A stretch of DNA of 64,000 nt from Symbiodinium natans. Its lineage: Eukaryota; Sar; Dinophyceae; Suessiales; Symbiodiniaceae. Both the position numbers and the translations under genes were made by a program. The notes beneath the pieces are model-generated. The model was given only the letters and a program-made list of their open reading frames with translations. It was not told the DNA's origin and ran no database searches. Numbering within the stretch: the first letter of the stretch is position 1; every line of letters begins with the position of its first letter. Positions 21,718 to 30,010 of the stretch are shown piece after piece. The stretch is taken from positions 142,001-206,000 of the forward strand of contig CAJNDS010000225.1 of NCBI GenBank assembly GCA_905221605.1, read 5' to 3'.

Positions 21718-23107
21718 GGTAACCCTTTATCCTCTGAAACAGCCTAGTCTTAGAACCGGAAGTTCTCAAACCCAACTTAGTGCAGGCTGCTTTCAGGGCA
21801 CCAATCGAACTCTCACAGTTGAGCACAACGCCATCAATGTCAAGAGTGAGCGTGTCAGCAGGCTCAGCAACGGGATTGCTAAGAGGCTCTTCCATGTCGG
21901 GCAACGCACCTCGGGACGCAGGCTCTTCACGAATGATCACACCTGCATCGGGCTCATCAACTGGCGACGGTTCATAATCGAACAACTCATCCTCATCGTA
22001 CGGAAGTTCTGGGGTCTTGGGAGATGGAACTACATCCTCAACCAGGCTCTCAGTGAGATTTTCAACTCCGAGCGAAGACATGGGTTCCTTGCTCACATGC
22101 ATGCAAACGATCAACTCAGCCTCTCCACCTCCTAGGATGTCATCTTCAAGATCTTCCATCCCCAACCACGACTCACAGTGTTCGATCAAAAACCAAGCTG
22201 AGGTTTCACTTCGTCTCATCAAGGTGGAACGCAAGGGCCAGCTTCGATCAACCATAAAGGATGGGTCTAACATGCGTGACGAACGACCCCGCCAGCACAA
22301 ATTCCCTGAGGTGAGGATCTGCCACCCGAAATGCAAGTTGCTCAACTCCGGACCCAACACGGCATGCTGAAGGACGCGGACATGTGTGTCATCTGGTTGA
22401 CACTGGGGACCGTTCGACTGGACGTGGGAACTCTGCGGATCACATGATTGCACTTGAGGACCTTTCGACTGGACGTGGGAACTCTGTGGATCACAGGCTT
22501 GCACACAAGAACTTGGACTTTCGGCTTTCTCAACCCGACGAATCTCGGCATCCACTCCAAGGCTCATGCCTCGGAATGTCATAGGCACATCGGCTCCTGA
22601 AGCATCATGGTTCAACCAGAAGCCTTGGGCATTTTTGCACGGAAACCAGCCCTGTTTGATCAACCGACCCATACTTATTAGCGGCTGCAGTACGTCTGCG
22701 ACGATGCATCTTTCACGGATTGTGACATGTCCATGGCTTGGGCTTTGCATAACGAAATCAACAATCCGCTCATCCTTCACCTGCATGCTACCACCCTGAG
22801 CATCACGCACATGCATCACACAGTCCCCAGGGGAGCTGACTCCACACGATGCAAAGCTCAACGGAATGCAAGAGACATCAGCTCCGGAGTCGATGATCAC
22901 AGAACAGGTGTCACTGGTTCGGGTCAGTGCTCGCACATGCTGCTCATGGGTTCTGTTCGAACACCCAATCACTTCCCAGTCTGAGTCGCCATCTGTGGCA
23001 TCCAATCGGAAATGCTGTGCATGAATCATTCGCACGAAAGGGTCATCACCTGACAGGTCAAGCTGGCTCATGTCCATCACAAAAGGCTCGGCAATGACAC
23101 GACGCAC
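21449..23107 (-). CDS. Inner Copia protease with SAP-like segment
   Basis: The frame is open to 21449. The aspartic protease motif CSVIIDSGADVSCIP (DSG about residue 73) is followed by ISMGRLIKQGW, the flap/end region typical of retroviral-like proteases. A 51-bp tandem duplication at 22405-22505 encodes repeated DPQSSHVQS...GP words. After an acidic linker, residues about 433-467 read SSIGALKAACTKLGLRTSGS then KTRLFQRIKGYL, a good match to the SAP helix-extended-helix DNA-binding motif. The annotated first codon is a GTG. The frame is actually open a few codons further up, overlapping the end of gag by about 17 bases in the +1 frame, so a ribosomal shift is possible. Residues after about 467 are out of frame with integrase and probably not real. 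Confidence 0.85.
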   Translation of the reverse strand: MRRVIAEPFVMDMSQLDLSGDDPFVRMIHAQHFRLDATDGDSDWEVIGCSNRTHEQHVRALTRTSDTCSVIIDSGADVSCIPLSFASCGVSSPGDCVMHVRDAQGGSMQVKDERIVDFVMQSPSHGHVTIRERCIVADVLQPLISMGRLIKQGWFPCKNAQGFWLNHDASGADVPMTFRGMSLGVDAEIRRVEKAESPSSCVQACDPQSSHVQSKGPQVQSCDPQSSHVQSNGPQCQPDDTHVRVLQHAVLGPELSNLHFGWQILTSGNLCWRGRSSRMLDPSFMVDRSWPLRSTLMRRSETSAWFLIEHCESWLGMEDLEDDILGGGEAELIVCMHVSKEPMSSLGVENLTESLVEDVVPSPKTPELPYDEDELFDYEPSPVDEPDAGVIIREEPASRGALPDMEEPLSNPVAEPADTLTLDIDGVVLNCESSIGALKAACTKLGLRTSGSKTRLFQRIKGYLEKQKLSLASGFRGSCSIAPHAINPRCSVQRATAHSRAHSHAIRGVVQPLHHHAICSGQIRGYKCRTTRPPERLFRLLLYRVQSFLERA

Positions 23108-23135
23108 GGCTGTGGAGGCTTGGCTCGGGGCACTG

Positions 23136-24461
23136 CTATATGAAGGCGCCGCTCACAGAAGCTCCGGAAGGCTGTGGGCCAGGCTGGCCTCGGGACTGCT
23201 CAACCTGGTTGACACGAGGGCGCCAGCAGTCTCTTGCATAGTGGCCAGGACGGCCACAGTTGTGGCATGTAGTGTTGGAGGACAGATTGCCCCCCTTCGG
23301 TGCATTGTTCTTGCCTTTCCTATCACCCTTGCCACCTTTGCCTGGATTCCTCTCGCCTTTGGCATTGTTGTAGCTCTGAGAATAACCTTTAGACTCTTTG
23401 CCTCCAGCCTTGCCATACTTGCCCTTGCTGTCATTGCCTTTTGGACCTTTTGAACCCTTAGGACCCTTAGGACCTTTGCCACCTTTGTACCCTTTAGGAC
23501 CACCCTTAACTTGACCGATGTCCATTGGCTGCGGTTCCTGGTCGTGGGACTTCTTTTGCGCATACGAAGACTCGGTGCTGAAAAGGTTTGAAGGGCTCCA
23601 CTTGAACTGCATGCGCTCATAACGAAGAGCGGCCTCTCGGATCTCGTCGTAGGAGGAAGTCTCAGTCAAGACAGTGGAAAGGTGGTTCCGCATGCCGCCA
23701 GAAATGCTCTTGAGCAGTATCGAGGTTTTGAGGTCTTCTCCCAGCTTCTTGCCAGACGAACGCTCGTATTCCTCCATCACTCGCTCCAGATCCAACAGCT
23801 GGGCCAGGAACGGCTCGTTGGCGCGAAACGGGTGCGTCTGAGTGAGAGCGGTGAGGATGCCAAGCGAGCAGGCACGGCTTGACGGCTGGAAAAGTTGCAT
23901 CAGCTGTCGTAGGGCCTCATAGCCATTTTGTGATGGAACACGTTGGATCACTTGCAAACCTCTGCCACGAACGAATCCAGAAAGCAATGCATACATTCGT
24001 TGGCTCCTTTGCAAAGCATCAGGATCACTTATCCACCCAATCTCGGCTGTTGGAAACTGTTCGATTTTCTTCAAATCCTCGGCATAAGCAGTGTCCAGCG
24101 CTACCACATATTGCTTCAGCGACCATACCCATTGCAACCACTGCGAGTGCTCCTCCTCTCGAGTTGTCGGCTTGAAGGTGTCCGGCCGCGGCAGGATTCG
24201 GCTCATCTCACTTGAACCAAGGGAGGCCTTCGAAGAATTGGCCCTTACTGCCGCCATTGCAGCATCACTTGCAGCCTTGGTAGCAGCAGTCATCTGCTGC
24301 ATCATCACTCGCAAATCATCCACAGAAACGTACACGCCCTGGGCTCCTTGACCTTGGCTTGTCGGGGAAAATGGATTTCCATGTTGTTGTGACGAAGCTG
24401 CTCCGTTCTCTTGCAGCTCATCATCATCATCGTCATCAATAACTGGAAGTTGCTCTGCCAT
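23136..24461 (-). CDS. Inner Copia Gag (nucleocapsid) protein
   Basis: An intact 441-codon frame from ATG. The N-terminus is acidic (IDDDDDDELQ), followed by an Ala-rich helix and the Copia-type capsid region (QWLQWVWSLKQYVVALDTAY, YALLSGFVRGRGLQVIQ, LLDLERVMEEYERSSGKKL). A Lys/Gly/Pro-rich stretch follows (KGGKGPKGPKGSKGPKG, about residues 318-395), then one CCHC zinc knuckle, CHNCGRPGHYARDC (about 399-412), for RNA binding. Its role would be to form the virus-like particle and package the RNA. It is the only undamaged major protein of the element, consistent with recent mobility by help from other copies. Confidence 0.92.
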   Translation of the reverse strand: MAEQLPVIDDDDDDELQENGAASSQQHGNPFSPTSQGQGAQGVYVSVDDLRVMMQQMTAATKAASDAAMAAVRANSSKASLGSSEMSRILPRPDTFKPTTREEEHSQWLQWVWSLKQYVVALDTAYAEDLKKIEQFPTAEIGWISDPDALQRSQRMYALLSGFVRGRGLQVIQRVPSQNGYEALRQLMQLFQPSSRACSLGILTALTQTHPFRANEPFLAQLLDLERVMEEYERSSGKKLGEDLKTSILLKSISGGMRNHLSTVLTETSSYDEIREAALRYERMQFKWSPSNLFSTESSYAQKKSHDQEPQPMDIGQVKGGPKGYKGGKGPKGPKGSKGPKGNDSKGKYGKAGGKESKGYSQSYNNAKGERNPGKGGKGDRKGKNNAPKGGNLSSNTTCHNCGRPGHYARDCWRPRVNQVEQSRGQPGPQPSGASVSGAFI

Positions 24462-25006
24462 GTTCGAACAGTGAAAGATGCGATCTCACACTCGTGGGCT
24501 TCCGGCTTGGAAAGGGGTACTCTGGCTCGTTCTGATCGAGGTCGATGGGGCTTGCTGCCGACTGCAGCTTCTTGTTGAACACCCGAGAGTGTCCTGGCGT
24601 ATTGGGCTCTGAAGTGATAGACCCCACAGACAGGTCTCGATCCAGGTTCTCGTGCTCCTGCTGCAGGTGCACGAAAGCAACTTGCGCTGCCCAGCTCAAC
24701 GATTGCTCTTCGGCAGCCTCGAAACCAAACCAGGTAAAAGATTCGCGAAGGTTCTCGTTCTTCAAGCACTTACCACCAAATGCAAGCACTTCTTCGACTG
24801 TCGAAAACTTTTCCAAGCGAAGTTCAAATGCTTCCTCGACCACAGACAACTGCTTCTCCCAGCTCGCTTGCCTTCGGTTTTCAGGCTTCACCCGAAGAAA
24901 CAGCTGCTCTCTGTAAAACTCTCGAAGTTTGTCTTTGACAGCCTCCAGGCTTGCAGCAGTAGTCGTGGTTGGCTCTTCCCGTAAAGCCTGGGAGGCCGCA
25001 AAATGA
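24436..25006 (-). CDS. Upstream open frame before gag (inner Copia 5' region)
   Basis: A frame open from a stop near 25009 to 24436 overlaps the gag start by 26 bases. It reads AASQALREEPTTTTAASLEA, VKDKLREFYREQLFLRV, WEKQLSVVEEAFELRLEKF and FVHLQQEHENLDRDLSVG, strongly charged and coiled-coil-like. No ATG is present before residue about 60. An initiation codon would have to be non-AUG, added by splicing, or lost. It could be a leader protein, an N-terminal Gag extension in another frame, or a chance opening. No family is recognised. Confidence 0.45.
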
Positions 25007-25148
25007 AACTATGGCAGCAGGCGCGCGGGAGATAGACACTACAGCCTAAATCCCAGAAGAAAACCCCAACAAAGCAAAGGAAAGATCAGGTCCTGGTCCC
25101 TGAACTCAAACCGCCGAAGAAACGTGTTTCGGAGTCTGGCTTTCCAGA

Positions 25149-25160
25149 GCTCCGCTACCA
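25149..25160 (-). other. Primer binding site candidate of inner Copia
   Basis: On the minus strand TGGTAGCGGAGC starts directly after the 5' LTR. It is complementary to a tRNA 3' end GCTCCGCTACCA with the CCA included. Initiator Met tRNAs of many eukaryotes end in a similar CTCTGCTACCA-like sequence, so an iMet primer is likely but not proven. Confidence 0.75.
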
Positions 25161-25315
25161 TGAAAAAACAAGCGGTCTTTTCCACTTAAGTTTGGGCCTG
25201 AATGTCGCATCATCCGAATCATGCAATGCACTCCTGGCAAAACATGAAAGACGTGTCAAAGCACTAGAAAATCTGTACACAAGATATGCTAGGGGGTAAA
25301 TGGTAAAGTTCATCA
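25161..25315 (-). repeat. Inner Copia 5' LTR
   Basis: 155 bp, identical to 17747-25315's other end at 17747-17901. TG...CA ends, flanked outside by GTCTT at 25316-25320. In the minus orientation it should contain the promoter. No clear TATA element was identified. Confidence 0.97.
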
Positions 25316-25320
25316 GTCTT
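25316..25320. repeat. Target site duplication, right copy (GTCTT)
   Basis: Matches 17742-17746. It lies inside the outer element's RT codons for Leu-Lys-Thr. Confidence 0.95.
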
Positions 25321-26150
25321 CAAGTATGACATCAAGTAATCATGCCACTTCAACGATCCGTCTCTTTGACCAGGAATACACCTGTCGAATTCGTACTCAC
25401 TCTTCTGGCTGTAATCCGCTGGCATGCTCGCTATGACACGCTCCCCTTGTGGAACTTCTAAATATGCATCTCGGATATCCATGGTTAACATGGAATACTC
25501 ATCATCCGAAGTGTTGCGCAGCATTGCGAAAATCCAAGGCAATAAGCGCATGACTGCACTGTTTGTTGCTGGTGAGAAGACTCCTGTTCGGTCACTCTGC
25601 AACCACCTAAATTCTCGGGCGACTAATCGAGAGCGATCTCTTGTTTTCTTTCTCCACTCCAGTTGCATCGACTGAGCCTCTCGGCCTAACATCCCGAATG
25701 ACGCCCTTTCGCACCAACCTTTGCACTTCGTACTCGTCTGCGACTCATCCAGCTGACGAAGTTCTTTGTCATTCAGCTGCGGCTCCTTGTCAAATACTGT
25801 TTCTCTAACTCCTTCGCTCTGCTTTGCTCATCGCACCGCGAGGCATCATCTCATCTGTCTGCCTGCTCTGCCCACTGCACTTCCATCTTCCCATCAAAGC
25901 TCTCGCTCTTCACTTGTAAATTGCAGCATCCATCCACTCAGAAGGTTGCTCGATCTCCTTGTCATTCACTGCAAGCTCCTTGTTGTCGACTCGTCGCAGC
26001 AGGAGGACCTGCGTTCTGGCACAAGATCGGCCAGCATTGTCTCGTCTGACACCGCCCATTCACTTGGCAGGGTTGCGCAAACGTGCTTGCGCTTGTGCTC
26101 AATCTTTAAGCCTGTACTGCTCAAACCTTCACGCATGCAGCTCACCAGTG
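25321..26150 (-). pseudogene. Outer Copia linker and RT 5' half
   Basis: From about 25692 the minus strand encodes DRSRLVAREFRWLQSDRTG, VFSPATNSAVMRLLPWI, motif A TMDIRDAYLEVPQ and CIPGQRDGSLKWHDYLMSYL, ending at the insertion. Just upstream another frame gives ADEYEVQRLVRKGVIRDV, the usual pre-RT linker, so a frameshift lies near 25690. Further up, DETMLADLVPERR and similar words are broken by stops. No integrase or protease was found. Confidence 0.8.
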
Positions 26151-26279
26151 AACTTAATGCCATCCACTTTAACAGCCATCATTGCTTAGAACTGTAATGC
26201 ACTCAACTTTCCCACACGGAAATACGCGGACCAACAAAGCTTTATCGGCAAAAAAATCTTCCATTCTTCAGGGCACTAA

Positions 26280-26352
26280 CCAATTCGATCTGTAGCATGT
26301 TAAGTATTGGCTGTCATCTCAGGGCTTGTAACATGTGTGAATGTTGCTCAAA
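26280..26352 (-). repeat. Outer Copia 5' LTR start (remnant)
   Basis: On the minus strand TGAGCAACATTCACACATG begins at 26352 and matches 15739-15782 over about 50 bases with decay. The inner boundary and primer site are not identifiable. Confidence 0.55.
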
Positions 26353-27249
26353 AATGCGACAAAACCAAGATCAGCCACGATCCAGGCTTTTTCTGAGAGT
26401 TCATGTTAAAAAATCCAAATTCCAAGGGTTCGATCAAAAAAAGTGGAAGCCAAGCGCAAGACTTGGCAGAAGCTTGCATTTCCAAGCACACTGCCCAACT
26501 TCTCTGCATTGTTCGCCAATGTTGCATTACTGCAAAATAAATTCTTTCCATCAGTGCAGCGCCAGTGTCATAGCGAATCTTGCATTTTAGAGCTGTTGCG
26601 CACTGAAAGTTCTGGCAGAAGGTATGACCAAAGTGAAATGATTGATTGTATAAAGAGCAATGTGTGTGACCAGCACCCTTATTTTCTTAGATCAGCTCAT
26701 GCGTGCTGGCTGGATGCCTTTAAACAGCGGACAGACGGCACTTGAACTGCATCTGATGTGAGAGAGAAATAGGTTGACAGCAGCGACGCCGGCAAGAGCT
26801 GGTAAAGTGCTTTGATGAGGCACAGAACACTTTGTGTGGCTTAAGTGCGCATTTTCGTAAACTCCATGGCCAATGGCCAAATGCCATGGGCTCAATCCAT
26901 ATCTTTACCATCCACATTATTCTTCTTCTTCCAAACTTCTCTTCTGCAGCACAGGTAGTTTCGCTGGAGGTGGCTTCTTTATTCTGAACTTGGATTTGGA
27001 TGGAACGGTTGGCTTGGACATGGACTTGAAAAAATCCCAAAAAATCCACAATGACTTTTTTTGAGAACGCTATGCCAGCTTTGAAAAAAATCAATTCTAG
27101 TTTTTCCAGTAGACAGCTGTAACTCAGAACATTCATGTTAAAAACAGTCCGTTTCCTGCGGCACCTCGGGTTTTCGACCTTCTGAACTGGCTGAGAAAAC
27201 CCACACAGGCATCACGGATCCAAGTGTGCGGAAGCATTTGGAAGTGTGC
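26353..27249. other. Unassigned DNA
   Basis: Short open frames only, AT-richer than the LINE zones. No motif or long repeat was noticed before the duplicated block at 27250. Confidence 0.5.
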
Positions 27250-27395
27250 GTACTGGGGGGGAACTCTGCGTTCTATGTTTCTTGTCGTTTTTGTCGGTCC
27301 TGAATGTGGACCCGCGCGATGCAACGGGCAGACCGCAAAAGTTGGAAGAAAGGCTCTGGGAGGTCCTGATGAAGTTTTGAAGCTCTTGAAGGGAT
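27250..27395 (+). repeat. Dispersed ~150-bp repeat, copy 1
   Basis: ACTGGGGGGGAACTCT, GCGTTCTATGTT, GTCGGTCCTGAATGTGG, CGCAAAAGTTGGAAGAAAGG and CTCTG recur in order at 28370-28525. The plus strand encodes FVGPECGP...AKVGRKAL in both copies, but with no start or extended frame, so a non-coding repeat is more likely than a gene. Confidence 0.8.
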
Positions 27396-27794
27396 TGACT
27401 GGCAAACCGTATAACCCTTGAGAATACACGAGCTACACTCAAAAATGCGGGAAAACAGCGTGCAGGACCTTGATTCCAAGTAGAAACAGAACATAAACCT
27501 TAAAGTTTTGAAAAAACTATGCATTTATGTGTAAACTGTGGTTTTTCCCCAGCGCGGAGCGTGCACTGCGGGGGCACTCAAACGTGTTCTCGCTTCTTGT
27601 GTCTTTCTGAGGTCGGATTTGGCTTCACTTGAGGCACACATTCCAAACCTCCAGCAAAGGGCCTACCTTGTCCCAAATCAACAAGTGTTGTCGAAAATTT
27701 GGTTATGTCAGACCGACCTTCGACATTGCCGTTGGAGGCTTGGGGGCATGCGCAAGAGCTTGTGACCGGAGACAAGCATCCGTCGCTCTTAAGG
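27396..27794. other. Unassigned DNA
   Basis: Spacer between the duplicated block and the CTGCAG-rich repeat. No gene is recognised. Confidence 0.5.
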
Positions 27795-27935
27795 TCGCAG
27801 ACCCTGCATGTGCTGCAGCAACCTGAAGCATGCGGACTTTGCAGCAAGCCTGCAGGCCCTGCAGCAGCCTGAAGCCTGAGGGTCTGTAGACTGTCGGCAA
27901 CCTGCAGACTCTGCAGCAGCCTGCAGGCCAGCAGC
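27795..27935. repeat. Imperfect CTGCAGCAGCCTG repeat
   Basis: Repeated words CTGCAGCA(A/G)CCTG(A/C)AG and GACT(T/C)TGCAGCA occur at roughly 30-bp spacing, diverged. Confidence 0.6.
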
Positions 27936-28192
27936 GGCTGCGGGCAAGTTTCTTCTTCTTCAAAGTATCAGATTCCATTGCCTTATCTGGAATTCCACCA
28001 CACGGCAAACTGGAAGGTTCGAGCGTGCTCACAGTCGTTGCGGTGTCGGAAGAGTCCCAGATAGTGCATTCTAACCCAATTTCTGGCCTTAAAACAAAGG
28101 CCAAAAACTGTGCGATTTTGGTATTTCTGATGACGTAGGGACTCTTGACACAAGACAATAAAAATGCACCGCTGCGTGGCAAAGCGGGCTGT

Positions 28193-28371
28193 ACTTATTC
28201 ATATAGGCGCCATTCAAATTGCCACAGTTGCAATTCAGCTTCTCATGTGCAATAGTTCCGTCATGACGCTATTGCTAACAGTCTTAAGGGACCGCTGACT
28301 ATCTTTGCGTCCAACCCAAACATGTGGTGCTTTGCGTGACTTATTCATATAGGCGCCATTCAGGTTGCCAC
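28193..28371. repeat. 33-bp direct repeat pair
   Basis: ACTTATTCATATAGGCGCC, then ATTCA and two variable bases, then TTGCCAC, occurs at 28193-28225 and 28339-28371, 146 bp apart. The second copy runs straight into copy 2 of the dispersed repeat at 28370. Confidence 0.85.
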
Positions 28372-28525
28372 TGGGGGGGTACTCTAATGCGTTCTATGTT
28401 CTCGTCGTTTGTCGGTCCTGAATGTGGCCCGCGCGATACCACGTTTTTCAGCGATTTTTCTAACGGGCGGCCCGCAAAAGTTGGAAAAAAGGCTCTGAAA
28501 GGGTCCTGTCAGTTTCTCAAGTTGC
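28370..28525 (+). repeat. Dispersed ~150-bp repeat, copy 2
   Basis: Counterpart of 27250-27395. It contains an extra ~20 bp (CACGTTTTTCAGCGATTTTT) in the middle and diverges after GGCTCTGAAAGGGTCCTG. Confidence 0.8.
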
Positions 28526-28686
28526 GCCAAGCACTGCAACCACCCAGCATCGTGTTGCTCGTGTTGCGATTGACATGACAGGCCCGAAGTTCAACATGTG
28601 CCAAGAGGGTCGCATCAATGCAGTGCTCATGTGTGATGGGCAATCCTACCAGGGCGACCCTGACCCAAGTTGGTGGAGCTTTGTGA

Positions 28687-28827
28687 GTTTGACATGTCAT
28701 ATGCAGATGGAGATGGTGCCTGGACAGCGGTGACTTTACTTAAGCCAGCCGAGTTGCAGCCTGTTGTTTAGAGCACCAGCGTTGAGATGTTTGACATGTC
28801 ATATGCAGATGGAGATGGTGCCTGGAC
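28687..28827 (+). repeat. 39-bp exact direct repeat
   Basis: GTTTGACATGTCATATGCAG plus 19 further identical bases occur at 28687-28725 and 28789-28827. Both copies read FDMSYADGDGAW on the plus strand in an open stretch of under 30 codons. This could be a decayed coding repeat upstream of the Copia protease. Confidence 0.85.
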
Positions 28828-28904
28828 CGTGCCTGAGGGCGAACTGCGTGGTATCAACTTGATGCCGAGTGACAGGCCTGCCTGTGCTGCGTGTTTGAGC
28901 ACCC

Positions 28905-30010
28905 ATGCGAGCAACTTTCGCCGAATGCAACGCCGTGCGCAAGTGTGAAGTCAGCAAACATGTCCCGGCGAGGATAAGGCACGCATTGATGACTCAGAAG
29001 AGTGCTGATGCGCGCGATGCGCTGCATGTGCGCGCAGTGACCTCTGGCCTGCCAGGAACCACTATCGAGCTAGTGATAGACTCAGGCTCAGACGAGTCAT
29101 GCCTGCCTGAATCCTGGCGCCATGTTGGGGTTGCTGGGGGCACCACGAACAACAGCTATCGTGATGCTCAGGGAAGTGTGATTTCTGGATCACAGATGAG
29201 GACGGCAGTGCTTGACATAGATGGGGTTCAGTTCAAGGAAGGGTGGTTGTTAGGGAGTGTGACGCAACCGTTGTTTAGTGTGGGGAAACTCCTCAAACGG
29301 GGTTGGAATCTGATACATACCGACAATACCCCTTTCTTGACAAGCCCGGACAATGCAATCCGTGTACCGTTACACTATCGCCACAATTCTTTGCACGCCA
29401 CGGGAACAATCATGAATGTATCAGCGTGTGCTGATCGAGAGGGCGACAGAGCTGTAATGGTGCTGACGGTCGGGGATGTTTGGTTAAGCCTGCCGGATAA
29501 TTTTGTCGAGGTCCAACCCGGCATCTTTGCCCCTAGAGATTACACCACAAACTTCCTTGATGTGACAGTCCCACTTGGGCACAAAGGGGTGGCATACAGG
29601 ACGACACTGCAGCAGAGACCCACAGGCTGGCAAGTGATCGAGGTCAACAGCCTTGTGGAAAATCTTGATCAGGCAGATTGCGAAATTGCCCCTCCGGTGA
29701 ACCGTCAGACCATCACCATCGGTTCTGTGCATCCCGTGAACATCGACAGCTTGTTCTCTCGTGTGCCCAATGCCATGCCTTCAGCAGCAATGCACGATGA
29801 TGATTTTCCCGATGTGCCAGATGATGCGATGAATTTTGAAGAGCATGATGAGCGCGATGAAAATGTTGCTGCTGGTGATGACGGGGGAGGCGTTGGACCA
29901 CTTGTTCAAGCCGAGGATGTGCCAGCCCAAGGGCATGTAATCGTGAATGGCATAGAGCTTCACCTGGGTTGTACCCTCAGCGCCCTCAGAACGGCATGCC
30001 AAGTCCGTCC
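28905..30010 (+). pseudogene. Plus Copia protease and SAP-like segment
   Basis: ATG at 28905 follows a TGA nine bases upstream. The aspartic protease motif TIELVIDSGSDESCLPESW and the end segment QPLFSVGKLLKRGW are clear. An acidic region (DDDFPDVPDDAMNFEEHDE) leads to GIELHLGCTLSALRTACQV. There GTCC is duplicated (30003-30010). Without the extra four bases the frame goes on into LGIGKSGARTVLQRIEQRL, completing a SAP-like motif comparable to the inner Copia. The frame as it stands ends at 30023. Confidence 0.88.

Larger units (their letters stand above)
17747..25315 (-). mobile_element. Inner Copia-type LTR retrotransposon, structurally complete, recent
   Basis: The 7,569-bp element has 155-bp LTRs that are identical base for base, TG...CA ends, a 5-bp duplication (GTCTT), a primer-site candidate next to the 5' LTR (25149-25160) and AGGCGGGG next to the 3' LTR. 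In minus-strand order it codes an upstream ORF, gag, protease plus a SAP-like segment, integrase, RT, RNase H and a membrane/Cys-His C-terminus. The integrase-before-RT order defines Copia. Identical LTRs indicate recent insertion. In contrast, pol has a frame change near 21700, stops at 19987-19989 and 19861-19863, and frame changes near 18955 and 18897, so this copy cannot encode its own full pol. Confidence 0.95.
15711..26352 (-). mobile_element. Outer Copia-type LTR retrotransposon, old, split by a younger Copia
   Basis: Minus-strand Copia coding lies on both sides of the inner element: the RT 5' half at 25316-25692 and the RT 3' half through RNase H and C-terminal extension at 15739-17746. 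Removing the inner element and one copy of GTCTT joins them in frame through MSYLKTKCKVEV. Similar terminal sequences end at 26352 and 15782. On the minus strand both start TGAGCAACATT, then ACACA(T/C)GTTACAAGCCC with two mismatches over about 30 bases. GGCGGGG directly precedes the inner-side copy, as a polypurine tract should. Net length is about 3 kb, so gag, protease and integrase are mostly gone. The LTR outer limits, and thus the left end at about 15711, are not fixed. Confidence 0.75.

Noticed and set aside
22405-22505. Separate repeat element or CRISPR-like unit in protease ORF
   Set aside because: A simple 51-bp tandem duplication of 17 codons inside a retrotransposon gene.
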